Shown here: piece by piece, positions 1 through 9,934 of the stretch
Layout of the letters: each line of letters starts with the position of its first letter
Position numbering within the stretch: the first letter of the stretch is position 1
Assembly: GCA_009773645.1 (NCBI GenBank)
Contig: WSYB01000003.1
Span: 62,001 to 126,000 of the forward strand
DNA length: 64,000 nt
Source: Geobacteraceae bacterium
Lineage (GTDB): Bacteria; Desulfobacterota; Desulfuromonadia; Geobacterales; Geobacteraceae
Direction: 5' to 3'
The notes under the pieces: model-generated
Told to the model about the DNA's origin: nothing
Databases searched by the model: none
The model's input: only the letters and a program-made list of their open reading frames with translations
Translations under genes and position numbers: made by a program

Positions 1-1
1 G

Positions 2-952
2 TTGGGGACCGACACCGGCGGCTCCATCCGCCAGCCCGCTTCCCACTGCGGATGCGTCGGCTTAAAGCCCACCTACGGGCGGGTCTCCCGTTACGGGGTG
101 ATAGCCTATGCCTCGTCCCTCGACCAGGTAGGGCCGGTTACCCGCGACGTGACCGACTGCGCCGTTCTCCTGGGCGCGGTGGCCGGCTACGACCCCCTGG
201 ATTCCACCAGCGTCAACCTGCCGGTGCCGGATTACACAAAATCCCTCGTGAGCGACGTCAAGGGGGTGAAGGTCGGCCTTCCCAAAGAATATTACATCGC
301 AGGGCTCGATCCCGACGTGAAGGCGGTCATGGAGAGCGCCATTGCGACTTATAGCAAGCTGGGCGCTGAATTTGTCGAGATATCCCTTCCCCATACCGAC
401 TATGCGGTGGCCACCTACTATCTGGTTGCCACTGCCGAGGCAAGCTCCAATCTTGCCCGCTACGACGGGGTCCGATTCGGGCACCGTTCCTCCGCGGCGA
501 AAAGCCTCATTGAGATGTTTGCTAAAAGCCGCGCCGAGGGGTTCGGTCCGGAGGTGAAGCGCCGCATCATGCTCGGCACCTACGCCCTTTCTTCCGGCTA
601 CTATGACGCCTACTATCTCAAGGCACAAAAGGTGCGCACCCTGATCATGCAGGACTTCCTGACGGCGTTCGAGAATGTGGATGTTATCCTTACCCCGGTC
701 GCTCCGACCCCTGCCTTCAGGATCGGCGAGAAGGTGAACGACCCGCTCCAGATGTACCTGTCGGACATCTTCACCATTCCGGTCAACCTGGCGGGAACCT
801 GCGGCATCTCCGTTCCTGCGGGATTCAGCACGGGGGGGCTTCCCATCGGCCTGCAGCTGATCGGGAGGCCGTTCGGCGAAGAGACGATCCTCCGTGCCGC
901 CTACGCCTTTGAGCAGGCGACGGAGTGGCATAGGCAAAAGGCGAAGATATAA
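2..952 (+). CDS. gatA: Asp/Glu-tRNA amidotransferase subunit A, C-terminal part
   Basis: GatA is the amidase subunit of the cytoplasmic GatCAB complex, which converts Glu-tRNA(Gln) and Asp-tRNA(Asn) to the amidated forms. The window opens inside the gene, so 316 codons remain of a protein usually near 485 residues, and the TTG at position 2 is not a real start. The amidase signature [12 protein letters not shown] begins the fragment, and its Ser (fragment residue 8) is the expected acyl nucleophile. The Lys and cis-Ser of the triad would lie before the window. The tail, with [13 protein letters not shown] and [10 protein letters not shown], is typical of the family. gatB follows after 74 bases that hold a palindromic element, so the two genes are probably co-transcribed. 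Confidence 0.97.
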   Translation: MGTDTGGSIRQPASHCGCVGLKPTYGRVSRYGVIAYASSLDQVGPVTRDVTDCAVLLGAVAGYDPLDSTSVNLPVPDYTKSLVSDVKGVKVGLPKEYYIAGLDPDVKAVMESAIATYSKLGAEFVEISLPHTDYAVATYYLVATAEASSNLARYDGVRFGHRSSAAKSLIEMFAKSRAEGFGPEVKRRIMLGTYALSSGYYDAYYLKAQKVRTLIMQDFLTAFENVDVILTPVAPTPAFRIGEKVNDPLQMYLSDIFTIPVNLAGTCGISVPAGFSTGGLPIGLQLIGRPFGEETILRAAYAFEQATEWHRQKAKI

Positions 953-957
953 ACTAT

Positions 958-1004
958 GTAGGGGCGCGGTTGCCGCGCCCAGGGCGGGGTAACCCCGCCC
1001 CTAC
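958..1004. repeat. two-hairpin palindromic intergenic element, copy 1
   Basis: The outer arms GTAGGGGCG (958-966) and CGCCCCTAC (996-1004) enclose two GC-rich hairpins, so the whole 47 bp can fold as a small cruciform. A second element with the same end sequences lies at 2474-2531, on the other side of gatB. It is likely a dispersed REP-like repeat and may also act in mRNA processing or stability between gatA and gatB. Confidence 0.75.
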
Positions 1005-1026
1005 AATCGTTCACCGGAGATTTTCC

Positions 1027-2469
1027 ATGAAATACCAGGCGGTAATCGGACTTGAAGTCCACGTCCAGCTCCTCACCAACACGAAGATATTCTGCGGCTG
1101 CTCGACAAAATTCGGCGCCACTCCCAATTCCCAGACCTGCCCTGTCTGTCTCGGCATGCCGGGAGCGCTGCCGGTGCTGAACAAGAAGGTGGTGGAATAC
1201 GCCATCCGGGCGGGGTTGGCCACCAACTGCGGCATCGCACCGAAAAGCGTCTTTGCCCGCAAGAACTACTTCTACCCCGACCTCCCCAAGGGTTACCAGA
1301 TCAGCCAGTACGAGCTGCCAATCTGTCTGAGCGGCCACCTGGACATCGAGGTGGACGGAGACGTAAAGCGGATCGGTATTACCCGCATTCACATGGAGGA
1401 GGATGCCGGCAAACTGGTGCACGCCGATGTGCCGGGGGCGGGGGACGCTTCCTGTGTGGATCTCAACCGCGCCTGCACGCCGCTTCTGGAGATCGTCTCC
1501 GAACCCGACATCCGGAGTGCCGACGAGGCGGTCGCCTATCTCAAGAAGCTGCACCAGATCGTGGTGTATCTCGGCATCTGCGACGGCAACATGGAAGAGG
1601 GGAGCTTCCGCTGCGACGCAAACGTTTCGGTGATGCCGGTCGGTTCGGACACGTTCGGCACGCGCACCGAAACCAAGAACGTCAACTCGTTCCGGTTCGT
1701 CAAACAGGCGATCGAGTACGAAATCGAGCGCCAGATCGACCTGATCGAAGAGGGAGGAAAGGTCATCCAGGAAACCCGGCTGTTCGACCCGAACACGGGG
1801 GTGACACGCTCCATGCGGGGCAAGGAGGAGGCCCACGACTACCGCTACTTTCCCGACCCGGATCTGGTGCCGCTGGTGATCAGCAACGACTGGGTGGAGG
1901 ACGTGCGCCTCTCGCTCCCCGAACTTCCCGAGGCAAAGTTCCGCCGCTACCAGGATGAGCTGGGGCTCACTGCCTACGACGCCGAGGTGCTCACTGCCGA
2001 CCGTCTTCTGGCCCGGTACTTCGAGTCGTGCGTGGCGCTCGCGCCGCAGCAGGTGAAGACCGTCGCCAACTGGGTGATGGGAGAGGTGGCACGGAAGCTG
2101 AACGACGAGGGGAAGGGTATCGCCGACTGCCCGGTCACGCCGCAGCTTCTTAATGCCCTCCTGAAGCTCATGGAGGCGGGGACCATCTCCGGCAAGATCG
2201 CCAAGACCGTCTTCGACGAGATGTGGTCCACGGGCAAGGAGCCGGCCGCCATCGTTGAGGAAAAGGGGCTGGTGCAGGTCTCCGATACCGGCGAAATTGA
2301 GCGGATCATTGACGAGGTCATGGCCGCCAACCAGGGGCAGGTGAATGAGTTCCGCAGCGGCAAAGAGAAGGTCTTCGGCTTTTTTGTCGGCCAGGTGATG
2401 CGGGCTTCCAAGGGGAAGGCGAACCCGGCGCTCGTGAACGAAATACTTTTGAAAAAACTACGCGGCTAA
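1027..2469 (+). CDS. gatB: Asp/Glu-tRNA amidotransferase subunit B
   Basis: GatB is the tRNA-binding and kinase subunit of GatCAB. It phosphorylates the misacylated Glu or Asp and receives ammonia from GatA. The 480-residue length is normal. The N-terminus [14 protein letters not shown] is the family hallmark, and the Cys-rich segment around CGCSTKFGA and [10 protein letters not shown] is the metal-binding region near residues 20-45. ATG 1027 was chosen because CGGAGA lies just upstream, whereas the longer reading from 970 would be encoded by the palindromic repeat. The C-terminal GatB/YqeY-type tail domain is complete ([16 protein letters not shown]). The gene sits between gatA and mtnA with palindromic elements on both sides. 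Confidence 0.98.
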   Translation: MKYQAVIGLEVHVQLLTNTKIFCGCSTKFGATPNSQTCPVCLGMPGALPVLNKKVVEYAIRAGLATNCGIAPKSVFARKNYFYPDLPKGYQISQYELPICLSGHLDIEVDGDVKRIGITRIHMEEDAGKLVHADVPGAGDASCVDLNRACTPLLEIVSEPDIRSADEAVAYLKKLHQIVVYLGICDGNMEEGSFRCDANVSVMPVGSDTFGTRTETKNVNSFRFVKQAIEYEIERQIDLIEEGGKVIQETRLFDPNTGVTRSMRGKEEAHDYRYFPDPDLVPLVISNDWVEDVRLSLPELPEAKFRRYQDELGLTAYDAEVLTADRLLARYFESCVALAPQQVKTVANWVMGEVARKLNDEGKGIADCPVTPQLLNALLKLMEAGTISGKIAKTVFDEMWSTGKEPAAIVEEKGLVQVSDTGEIERIIDEVMAANQGQVNEFRSGKEKVFGFFVGQVMRASKGKANPALVNEILLKKLRG

Positions 2470-2473
2470 TGGC

Positions 2474-2531
2474 GTAGGGGCGGCCCTGCGTGGCCGCCCA
2501 AATCAGGGCAACCACACAGGGTTGCCCCTAC
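2474..2531. repeat. two-hairpin palindromic intergenic element, copy 2
   Basis: The ends GTAGGGGC (2474-2481) and GCCCCTAC (2524-2531) match those of the element at 958-1004. Inside are two hairpins, GGGCGGCC/GGCCGCCC and GGGCAACC/GGTTGCCC. The architecture is the same as copy 1 although the inner sequence differs, which indicates a repeat family kept by structure. It begins 5 bases after the gatB stop and ends 18 bases before the chosen mtnA start. Confidence 0.75.
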
Positions 2532-2548
2532 CGATGGCGGAGAAAAAT

Positions 2549-3589
2549 ATGTCCTTTAGAACCATCGAATGGCGCGACAACAAGGTCGTGATGATCGACC
2601 AGACGAGGCTTCCCGGCGAGGAGGTCTACAACGAATACGGCGATTTCAAGAGCGTGGCCGAAGCTATTCGCGGCATGATCATCCGCGGCGCGCCCGCCAT
2701 CGGCGTGGCTGCGGCCATGGGAATCGCCCTGGGCGCCAGAGAGATCATCGCCGATACCCATGGATCGTTCTTTCAGCAGCTTTCCAATGTCTGCGATGTG
2801 ATGGCCAGGACCAGACCCACGGCGGTCAACCTCTTCTGGGCAATTGAGCGTATGAAGCGGGTAGCCGAGGCAAACCGCGACAAGGACTTGGGTTCTATCC
2901 GCGAGATCCTCAAGGCCGAGGCGATCCGCATCGAAGAGGAGGACCTGGCGATCTGCAAGGCCATCGGCCGGAACGGCGCTCCACTCATCAAAGAGGGAGC
3001 GACCATCCTTACCCACTGTAATGCGGGTGGGCTGGCCACCGCCGGGTACGGCACCGCGCTGGGCGTCATCCGCGCCGCACATGAAGCGGGGAAAAACATC
3101 CAGGTATTCGCCGACGAAACCCGCCCCTGGCTTCAGGGAGCCCGCCTGACCTCATGGGAGCTGATGAAGGACGGCATTCCCGTGACCCTCATCGCCGACA
3201 ACATGGCCGGCTTCTTCATGAAAAAGGGGGAAATCGACGTTTGTGTGGTCGGCGCCGACCGTATCGCCGCCAACGGCGATACGGCCAACAAGATCGGCAC
3301 CTACAGCGTGGCGGTGCTCGCAAAGGAGAACCGGATACCCTTTTACATCGCGGCTCCCATCTCCACCCTGGACCTTTCCATTAAAAACGGCGATGAAATT
3401 CCCATAGAAGAACGACATTCCTGCGAAGTGACCCACCTGCACGGTTTTCCCGTTGCTCCCGAGGGGATCCGCGTGCGCAACCCCGCATTCGATGTGACCC
3501 CGGCACGGTATATCGCCGGCATTATCACCGAAAAGGGGGTCGTGAGAGGGGATTTTGAGCAGGAGCTCAGGGCGCTGGTGGGGCAATGA
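2549..3589 (+). CDS. mtnA: methylthioribose-1-phosphate isomerase
   Basis: MtnA converts 5-methylthioribose-1-phosphate to methylthioribulose-1-phosphate in the methionine salvage pathway. The 346 residues from ATG 2549 fit the family length. GGAG sits 6 bases before this ATG, while the in-frame codons at 2522 and 2534 overlap or abut the repeat. Family motifs seen are [13 protein letters not shown] near the N-terminus, the catalytic Cys in [33 protein letters not shown], and the catalytic Asp in [19 protein letters not shown]. The stop overlaps the start of glnE (ATGA), which points to translational coupling. No other salvage gene is visible nearby, so related eIF2B-type paralogues are the only alternative. 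Confidence 0.95.
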   Translation: MSFRTIEWRDNKVVMIDQTRLPGEEVYNEYGDFKSVAEAIRGMIIRGAPAIGVAAAMGIALGAREIIADTHGSFFQQLSNVCDVMARTRPTAVNLFWAIERMKRVAEANRDKDLGSIREILKAEAIRIEEEDLAICKAIGRNGAPLIKEGATILTHCNAGGLATAGYGTALGVIRAAHEAGKNIQVFADETRPWLQGARLTSWELMKDGIPVTLIADNMAGFFMKKGEIDVCVVGADRIAANGDTANKIGTYSVAVLAKENRIPFYIAAPISTLDLSIKNGDEIPIEERHSCEVTHLHGFPVAPEGIRVRNPAFDVTPARYIAGIITEKGVVRGDFEQELRALVGQ

Positions 3590-6500
3590 ACCGCAATGCG
3601 GAATTTGCCGAGAAACTGAAGGAGGCTCTGTCCTGTGCCCCGGCAGTTGACGGCGACCGGCAGTTGATCACCCTGCTGGAATCGTATGGATTTGACTTCG
3701 GCGCCCGCTCTGCCGCCAATCTGCGCATTCTCTCCTCTGTTTTCCCCCCTGACTCCCTGCGTAATACCGCCCTGGCAGCTCTCTCCACCCCGGTGCCGGA
3801 CATGGCCCTGAACGGCCTGGAGAGGATCAGCTCCATCGTCCCCCAGGGGGAGATACTCGCCATCTGCGCCAGGAAAGGGAGACTCGCCCAGCTCCTCACT
3901 ATCTGCGGCTCCTCACCCTTTCTTACCAACATCATCTGCCGCGACCCTGCCTATTTCAGGGAACTCTTTACCAATAAGCGAATAGATACAAGGAGAAGCG
4001 AAGAGGAGATGCTCGCTTCCCTCCGCGCGCTGGTTCGTGAGGAGACCGATTACCCGTCGGTTCTTCCGCTCCTGCGTCGTTTCAAGTACAGTGAGATCCT
4101 CCGGATCGCGGCCCGCGATCTGAACGGCCTTGCCCCCCTTGAGGAGGTGACCGCAGAGCTGTCCGCTCTGGCCGCAGCAAGCCTCCAGGTGGCCTACGAA
4201 GTCGCCCGTCGAAGCCTCGTGGAAGAACACGGCATGCCCTTAATGGAGACGCCTCAGGGAGAACGGGAAGCGGACCTGACCATCATGGGGATGGGGAAGC
4301 TGGGGGGGCGGGAACTCAATTTCTCCTCGGACATCGATATCATCTGCTTTTACTCATCGGACCAGGGAGGAACCGCCGGCATTCCCGACGGCCAGGGGGG
4401 GGTAAGGGGGAAGGTTTCCCTCCACGCCTTCTTTGTCAAGCTGGCGGAAATGATAACGAAGGCCGTCGCACAGGTCACCGCGGACGGGTTTGTTTTCCGG
4501 GTCGACCTGGGGCTCCGCCCCGAGGGGAAGAGCGGGGATATGGCCATATCCGTGCGTGCGGCGGAAACGTACTACGAATACTGGGGGCGGTCATGGGAGC
4601 GGGCCGCCATGCTCAAGGCGCGTCCGGTGGCCGGTTCCCTGGAGTTGGGGGAGCGGCTCCTGGCGGTGATCGAACCGTTCATCCACCGGAAATACCTGGA
4701 CTACAACCTGATCGAAGACATGATGGCCATGAAGAAGAAGATTGACGCTTCCCTGGCCAGGGGGATGGAGGGTGAATACAACATCAAGCTGGGGCGCGGA
4801 GGAATCAGGGAGATCGAGTTCTTCATCCAGGCCCTCCAGCTCGTGTATGCCGGGAAAAACCCCGCCTTACGGGGGAAAAACTCGCTCCATGCGTTAGCGG
4901 CCCTCAAGGATGCCCGGATCATAAGAGAGGAAGACTGTAACTCACTGGGCGAAGCCTATCGGTTTCTCCGAACTGTGGAGCACCGGATTCAAGTGGTCCA
5001 GGAACGTCAGACCCACAGCATTCCCAAAAAGGAGGCGGAATTCCGGGCACTTGCCCGCAGTTGCGGCTATCTGAGGGCAAACGGAGTCGAGCGGTTCCGG
5101 GTGACTCTGGAAGCTCACAGGAGCAGGGTTTCGGCCATCTACGGCGACCTGTTTCTCGCCCGCGACGAAAAGCTGCGGGAGGAGGTGCGGCCGGAGGTCT
5201 ATTACTTTTTCGATCACAAGGCCGACCCCGATATCCTCAAGGACATGCTTGCCGAGCGGCGTTTTGAAAGAGTAGACGTCGCCTATGACAACCTTCTGCT
5301 GCTCCGCGACGGTCCCCCACGGGCCCATCTCACGGAACGGGCGCGGCGCATCCTGGAAAAGATTGCTCCGCTCCTTCTCCAGGAGATCTTTGCGTCTCCC
5401 GATCCCGACATGGCGCTCTCCAACATGGAGAGGTTCCTCTGTGCGGTCGGCTCCCGCTCTTCCTACTACGCACTCCTTGCGGAAAACCGGGAGATCCTGA
5501 AGCTGATGGTCTCCCTCTTCGGCATGTCGGAATTCCTCTCCAAGATTTTTGTCGGCCATCCGGAACTCCTTGACAGCATGGTATCCCGCTCCTACGCCTC
5601 CTTATTCAAGGAACGGCAAGCGGTGGAAGACGAGCTTTCCGCCCTCCTTTCCCAAGGGGAGGACTTCGAGGAGCGACTCGATGCCTTACGCCGCTACCGG
5701 CATGAGGAGTTTCTCCGCATCGGAATGAACGACATCTACGGCAAGGTGGGGCAGACCGAGATTGCGACCCAGTTGACGAACCTGGCCGATGTCTGTCTCA
5801 TTGCCGCCTACCGGATGGCAAAGCAGGAACTCTCCCGTTTCGGCCGCCCCACCTTCACCGCTCCGGGAAGCGAGACCCGTGAGGCGAACTTTGCCATCGT
5901 CGGGATGGGGAAAATGGGGGGCTTTGAGCTCAACTATCACTCGGATCTGGACATCATCTATATCTATGACTACCAGGGAGTGACGGATGGTGAAAAAAGC
6001 CTCACCAACCACGAATACTTCGCCAAGCTGGGGCAGAAGATCATCTCCATTCTCACCACTCAGACCCGCGAGGGATATGTCTACAAGATCGACACGCGGC
6101 TGCGCCCTTCGGGAAATGCGGGGCCGCTCGTGACGTCCCTGGAATCGTTCAAGAACTACCACAGGGGAGAGGCACAGATCTGGGAGCGTCAGGCGTTAAC
6201 CAAGGCACGGGTGGTCTTGGGCCCCGATGCGCTGAAGGAGAGCATCCAGGAGGTATGCCGGCATACGGTGTACGGCTCTTGTGTCACCGACGACGCCCGT
6301 AAGGAGATCCATCGCCTGCGGGCGCGGATGGAGGTCGAACTGGCCAGGGAGACCGAGGGGAGCTACAACATCAAGACCGGCCGGGGGGGGATGGTCGATG
6401 TGGAGTTCATAGTCCAGTACCTGCAGCTCCGGCACGGCTGCAGCAACCCCGATATCCGCAACCCCAACACCCTCACGGCACTGAAGGCAATGAAGGCCTC

Positions 6501-6759
6501 CGGCATCCTCACCGAGGAGGAGGGGAACCCCCTTCTCTCCGGCTACAAGTTCCTCCGCCGCCTGGAGAACCGGCTCCGCATCATCCATGACTACTCCATG
6601 AACGACCTGGGGGGGCCGAGAGAATATCTGGACAAGCTCGCCCGCCGTCTGGGGTACGATCCGAAGCTGAAGCACCCGGGCGATGTGCTGATGAAGGACT
6701 ACGAAGAAGTGACCGAAGCGGTGCGGGGGGTGTATGACAAGATTCTGGGTGAGGCGTGA
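3586..6759 (+). CDS. glnE: bifunctional glutamine synthetase adenylyltransferase/deadenylase
   Basis: GlnE adenylylates and deadenylylates glutamine synthetase in response to PII and glutamine, so it sets nitrogen assimilation. The protein is 1057 residues and has the expected duplicated architecture. The first nucleotidyltransferase domain carries [19 protein letters not shown] (about residues 230-250). The second carries [19 protein letters not shown] (about residues 770-790), and each is followed by a helical domain with a YNIK(L/T)GRGG motif. The ATG overlaps the mtnA stop by 4 bases. The pairing of mtnA with glnE has no obvious metabolic logic, and the 3-base gap to the next gene suggests a polycistronic mRNA. 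Confidence 0.97.
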   Translation: MNRNAEFAEKLKEALSCAPAVDGDRQLITLLESYGFDFGARSAANLRILSSVFPPDSLRNTALAALSTPVPDMALNGLERISSIVPQGEILAICARKGRLAQLLTICGSSPFLTNIICRDPAYFRELFTNKRIDTRRSEEEMLASLRALVREETDYPSVLPLLRRFKYSEILRIAARDLNGLAPLEEVTAELSALAAASLQVAYEVARRSLVEEHGMPLMETPQGEREADLTIMGMGKLGGRELNFSSDIDIICFYSSDQGGTAGIPDGQGGVRGKVSLHAFFVKLAEMITKAVAQVTADGFVFRVDLGLRPEGKSGDMAISVRAAETYYEYWGRSWERAAMLKARPVAGSLELGERLLAVIEPFIHRKYLDYNLIEDMMAMKKKIDASLARGMEGEYNIKLGRGGIREIEFFIQALQLVYAGKNPALRGKNSLHALAALKDARIIREEDCNSLGEAYRFLRTVEHRIQVVQERQTHSIPKKEAEFRALARSCGYLRANGVERFRVTLEAHRSRVSAIYGDLFLARDEKLREEVRPEVYYFFDHKADPDILKDMLAERRFERVDVAYDNLLLLRDGPPRAHLTERARRILEKIAPLLLQEIFASPDPDMALSNMERFLCAVGSRSSYYALLAENREILKLMVSLFGMSEFLSKIFVGHPELLDSMVSRSYASLFKERQAVEDELSALLSQGEDFEERLDALRRYRHEEFLRIGMNDIYGKVGQTEIATQLTNLADVCLIAAYRMAKQELSRFGRPTFTAPGSETREANFAIVGMGKMGGFELNYHSDLDIIYIYDYQGVTDGEKSLTNHEYFAKLGQKIISILTTQTREGYVYKIDTRLRPSGNAGPLVTSLESFKNYHRGEAQIWERQALTKARVVLGPDALKESIQEVCRHTVYGSCVTDDARKEIHRLRARMEVELARETEGSYNIKTGRGGMVDVEFIVQYLQLRHGCSNPDIRNPNTLTALKAMKASGILTEEEGNPLLSGYKFLRRLENRLRIIHDYSMNDLGGPREYLDKLARRLGYDPKLKHPGDVLMKDYEEVTEAVRGVYDKILGEA

Positions 6760-6762
6760 GGA

Positions 6763-7467
6763 GTGAAGAGTGAGGAGTCAAAAAAACGCCTCCTGGAAAT
6801 ATTCGACCTCCTCCTCAAACACTACGGCCCGCTCCACTGGTGGCCGGCGGAGACCCCTTTCGAGGTCTGCGTGGGGGCGATCCTGACCCAGAACACCAAC
6901 TGGCGGAACGTGGAGAAGGCGATTGCCAACCTCAAGCGGGAGGGATTGTTGTCCCCTGGGTCTTTACGGGATATCCCGGCGGAGCGGCTTGCGGAGGCGA
7001 TCCGGCCGGCCGGCTTTTTCAACGTGAAGAGCGTGAGGCTCAAGGCGTTTGTCGCGTTTCTTTTCGAGAGGCATGAAGGAAGCCTGGAGAGGATGTTCAG
7101 CGGGGACTGGCGGGAGTTGAGGGAGGAGCTTCTGGGGGTCAGGGGGATCGGGCGGGAGACCTGCGACTCGATCCTTCTCTACGCCGGCGGCAAGCCCACG
7201 TTTGTGGTGGACGCATACACGAAACGCCTTTTTTCCCACCTGGGTTTAATTTCAGCCCAAGCGGGCTATGAGGAGGTCCGAGCCCTTTTCATGGACAACC
7301 TCCCCCCCGATGCGGAGCTGTTCAACGAGTACCACGCCCTGATCGTTCAGCACTGCAAGGACCACTGCCGCAAAAAACCGCGCTGCACGGGGTGCGGACT
7401 TCATCTCCTCTGTCTACCCGGACATCATTTCAACCCGGTTGCGCCCGTTCTGCTTGGCCCGGTATAG
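6763..7467 (+). CDS. endonuclease III-like HhH-GPD DNA glycosylase
   Basis: This is a 234-residue member of the HhH-GPD base-excision repair superfamily, closest in layout to endonuclease III. The helix-hairpin-helix LLGVRGIGRETCDSILLYA is followed by the conserved catalytic Asp in FVVDAYTKR. The residue that is the lyase Lys in Nth (GRKT) is Glu here (GRET), so the enzyme may be a monofunctional glycosylase without AP-lyase activity. Four Cys near the C-terminus (CRKKPRCTGCGLHLLC, CX5CX2CX5C) should hold a 4Fe-4S cluster. The start is a GTG 3 bases after the glnE stop. Its 3' end overlaps the convergent GGDEF gene by 54 bases, entirely within the tail after the cluster. Confidence 0.88.
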   Translation: MKSEESKKRLLEIFDLLLKHYGPLHWWPAETPFEVCVGAILTQNTNWRNVEKAIANLKREGLLSPGSLRDIPAERLAEAIRPAGFFNVKSVRLKAFVAFLFERHEGSLERMFSGDWRELREELLGVRGIGRETCDSILLYAGGKPTFVVDAYTKRLFSHLGLISAQAGYEEVRALFMDNLPPDAELFNEYHALIVQHCKDHCRKKPRCTGCGLHLLCLPGHHFNPVAPVLLGPV

Positions 7468-8334
7468 TGCTTCATCCGCCTGTCTGATCAGGGAATCCAC
7501 GCAATCTATCCGATCTGCCGGGTAGGTTGCAACGCCGAGGCTGATGGTGACGGTAAGATTTTCCATGGGGAAAGGAAAGGTCATTTCCTGCACTTCTTTC
7601 CTTAAACGTTCGGCCACTGCCATTCCCTCGGTTAAAGGGGTTTCGGGCAAGACGAGAATAAACTCCTCCCCGCCATAGCGTGCGGCTATGTCATAGCGGC
7701 GCAGCCCTGACTGGGCAACTTCGGCTACCGCCGTCAGCACAACATCCCCCTCCTGGTGCCCATACGCATCGTTTATGTCCTTGAAATGATCAATGTCCAG
7801 CAGCACCAGGGAGAGGCGCTCATTTTTACGCATCGCCCGCTGGAACTCCCTGTCGAGGGTCTCCATCAGGTAACGGCGGTTATAGAGGCGGGTGAGCGGG
7901 TCGGTATTGGAGAGTTCCTTGAGGAGTTCATTGGACCTTTTCAGCTCATCCTGCAGGGCCTTGATCTTCATCTGCACCTTGACCCGCGCCACCAGTTCAC
8001 CGGCGTCGAAAGGCTTGGTAACGTAGTCGCTGGCTCCCTGCTCCAGCCCTTTGATTTTCAACTCCCGGTCTTCCCTGCCGGTCAGCATGATGACCGGAAT
8101 ATCCTTCAGCTCCTCGCGGGCACGGACCATGGCAACAAACTTGAATCCGTCCATGCGCGGCATTTCCAGGTCGCAGAAGATAAGATCAACGGGGGTATTG
8201 ATAAGGGCCTTGAAGCCGTCAATGCCGTCCTTTGCCTCATGGTAATGGTCGAAAAGCGAAACCCCTTTTAAGGTCTGGACGATCTGCTCCCGTACCTTAT
8301 CGGAGTCGTCGATGATAAGGATGCTTCCCGGCAT
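7414..8334 (-). CDS. response regulator diguanylate cyclase (REC-GGDEF)
   Basis: The 306-residue protein joins a receiver domain to a diguanylate cyclase that makes c-di-GMP. REC features are IIDD (residues 8-10), the phosphoacceptor Asp55 in FCDLEMP, the Thr in MLTG and the Lys in VTKPF. A short helical linker follows, then GGEEF at 221-225. The inhibitory I-site RRYD is at 212-215, exactly five residues before GGEEF, so product feedback is expected. The start is ATG 8334 because AGGAGG lies directly upstream; a longer in-frame reading begins at 8358. No cognate kinase is adjacent. It is an orphan regulator downstream of nudL, separated from it by a 17-bp inverted repeat. Confidence 0.96.
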   Translation of the reverse strand: MPGSILIIDDSDKVREQIVQTLKGVSLFDHYHEAKDGIDGFKALINTPVDLIFCDLEMPRMDGFKFVAMVRAREELKDIPVIMLTGREDRELKIKGLEQGASDYVTKPFDAGELVARVKVQMKIKALQDELKRSNELLKELSNTDPLTRLYNRRYLMETLDREFQRAMRKNERLSLVLLDIDHFKDINDAYGHQEGDVVLTAVAEVAQSGLRRYDIAARYGGEEFILVLPETPLTEGMAVAERLRKEVQEMTFPFPMENLTVTISLGVATYPADRIDCVDSLIRQADEALYRAKQNGRNRVEMMSG

Positions 8335-8373
8335 GGCTCCTCCTCTTTCTCGGTTCAACGTTCAACGTTCTAC

Positions 8374-8423
8374 GTTCTAAGTTCTATGTTGAGGATTTGA
8401 ACTTAGAACATAGAACTTAGAAC
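8374..8423. repeat. 17-bp perfect inverted repeat between nudL and the GGDEF gene
   Basis: GTTCTAAGTTCTATGTT (8374-8390) and its exact reverse complement (8407-8423) flank a 16-base loop. The left arm is itself built of TTCTA(A/C)GTTC-like units that continue upstream in tandem. It lies 3' of nudL on the - strand and could act as a transcription stop or RNA stabiliser. It has no T-run. Confidence 0.6.
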
Positions 8424-8425
8424 TT

Positions 8426-8989
8426 TCAACTCTTGGGAAAGACGATATCCAGAAACTGTCTGAGAATGGCAGCGGTGAGCCCCCATATCTCGTCTTTCTG
8501 ATACGTGTAGAAATATACCGGATGTACGCGCCCCTTCCAGCTCCAGTCCTTGACGCGGAATATTTCCGGTCTGAGGAGATGGGATAAAGGCACCTCGATA
8601 ACTCTCTCGATCTCGTCAACATTCAATTCCAACGCATAATGAGAGGGAAAAACCCCCACATACGGGGTTACCAGATAATTGTGGATGGAGTAAACATCAT
8701 CCAGCTCCCCCAGTATCTCCACATCCCCCGGAGCGATTCCCACTTCTTCCCAGGTTTCGCGCAGGGCGGTCTGCAAAGGTCTTTCGTCTTCCTTCTGGCA
8801 GACACCCCCGGGGAACGAGATCTCCCCCCGATGATGGTTTAACTGCTCAGTCCTTTTGGTAAAAAGGATGTGGTATTCGTTATCCTTTATGAACAGGGGG
8901 ACGAGCACAGCGGCCGGCACCGGCCCGGGCGCCATGGGAACCCGCCTATGGGCAGCCAGGGCGGCCTTTATTCTTTCTTTCAGATCCAT
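8426..8989 (-). CDS. nudL: Nudix hydrolase, CoA pyrophosphatase type
   Basis: This 187-residue Nudix protein belongs to the UPF0035/NudL group, which hydrolyses CoA and its derivatives. The UPF0035 signature is seen as LFTKRTEQLNHHRGEISFPGG, followed by the Nudix box ending RETWEEVGI. The Glu residues of RETWEE are the metal ligands. ATG 8989 was chosen because the upstream in-frame start at 9034 lies within a dispersed CACAGAG repeat. No strong ribosome-binding site is visible. The gene lies between rpe (upstream) and the GGDEF gene on the same strand. The symbol is assigned by family resemblance, and another Nudix substrate is possible. Confidence 0.85.
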   Translation of the reverse strand: MDLKERIKAALAAHRRVPMAPGPVPAAVLVPLFIKDNEYHILFTKRTEQLNHHRGEISFPGGVCQKEDERPLQTALRETWEEVGIAPGDVEILGELDDVYSIHNYLVTPYVGVFPSHYALELNVDEIERVIEVPLSHLLRPEIFRVKDWSWKGRVHPVYFYTYQKDEIWGLTAAILRQFLDIVFPKS

Positions 8990-8998
8990 TGAATTGAT

Positions 8999-9124
8999 TT
9001 TTGCCACAGAGGCACAGAGAAAAATAAAAGGCAAACAACGGAGTAAAACAAGAGATTTTTGGGTTAAAATCCAAAAAAACGGTTTTGACTTTCTCCGTGT
9101 CTCCGTGTCTCTGTGGCAGATTTT
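8999..9124. repeat. long inverted repeat of the CCACAGAGGCACAGAG family, copy 1
   Basis: The left arm at 8999-9022 (TTTTGCCACAGAGGCACAGAG) and the right arm at about 9089-9124 (CTCCGTGTCTCTGTGGC) are near-complementary. The core between them is AT-rich with GGGTTAAAATCC. Two more elements of the family occur at 9812-9934 and 11296-11484. Each occupies a gap between - strand genes, so a stable stem would form in the transcripts. Confidence 0.75.
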
Positions 9125-9128
9125 AGGT

Positions 9129-9794
9129 TTACAGCACCGGCTCCTTTGCCCGCCGCTTCAGTTCGGCAATGGTGGCGGCGTAATCGTTACTTCCGAAAAC
9201 CGCGCTTCCCGCCACGAACACGTCTGCTCCCGCATGGGAGATCCGGTCGATGTTGGAGGTCTTCACCCCTCCGTCCACTTCCAGTTCGGTCTCCAGTCCG
9301 CGCTTGTCGAGCATGCCCCGCAGGGCATGGATCTTGGGGAGGCATGCCTCGATGAACGACTGCCCGCCGAAACCGGGGTTTACGGTCATAAGAAGCACCA
9401 GATCGAGTTCGTCGAGTATGTAATCAAGGGAATTGAGCGGCGTAGCGGGATTGAGCGAGACCCCCGCCTTTTTCCCAGTGGATTTGATGAGCTGCACGGT
9501 CCGGTGGAGGTGATGGGTGGCCTCGGCGTGGACCACAATGATGTCCGCTCCGGCCTGGGCGAAGTCCGGGATGTAAAGGTCCGGGTTGCTGATCATCAGA
9601 TGGACGTCGAGGGGGAGATCGGTCACCTTTCTCACCGCCTCCACCACCAGCGGACCTATGGTGATGTTGGGAACGAAATGGCCGTCCATCACGTCCATAT
9701 GGATATAGTCTGCCCCTGCCGCCGCCACGGCCCGCACCTCGTCCCCCAATCGGGAGAAGTCGGCGGACAGAATCGATGGCGCTATCTTCTTCAT
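9129..9794 (-). CDS. rpe: ribulose-phosphate 3-epimerase
   Basis: Rpe interconverts ribulose-5-phosphate and xylulose-5-phosphate in the cytoplasmic pentose phosphate pathway. The 221 residues form a TIM barrel typical of the family. Visible motifs are APSILSADF at the N-terminus, the metal-binding [23 protein letters not shown], the catalytic-loop region [17 protein letters not shown], and the phosphate-binding VAGSAVF at the C-terminus. Between it and rsmB upstream lies a long inverted repeat. Between it and nudL downstream lies another member of the same repeat family, so if the four genes are one transcript it is broken up by stable stems. Confidence 0.98.
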   Translation of the reverse strand: MKKIAPSILSADFSRLGDEVRAVAAAGADYIHMDVMDGHFVPNITIGPLVVEAVRKVTDLPLDVHLMISNPDLYIPDFAQAGADIIVVHAEATHHLHRTVQLIKSTGKKAGVSLNPATPLNSLDYILDELDLVLLMTVNPGFGGQSFIEACLPKIHALRGMLDKRGLETELEVDGGVKTSNIDRISHAGADVFVAGSAVFGSNDYAATIAELKRRAKEPVL

Positions 9795-9811
9795 TTGAAC
9801 CCCCCAAAATC

Positions 9812-9934
9812 TTTTTCACCACGGAGGCACAGAGACACGGAGAAAAGCGAAAAACTAAAAAATCTATTTAGGGTTTTAAACCTAAAAAGCTTTATGTTGA
9901 TTTCCTCTGTGTCTCCGTGCCTCCGTGGTGGATT
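9812..9934. repeat. long inverted repeat of the CCACAGAGGCACAGAG family, copy 2
   Basis: The left arm at 9812-9847 (TTTTCACCACGGAGGCACAG and onward) pairs with the right arm at about 9903-9934 (TGTCTCCGTGCCTCCGTGGT). The core contains a shorter palindrome, TTTAGG/CCTAAA. The rsmB stop codon falls at the very edge of the right arm. Confidence 0.75.
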
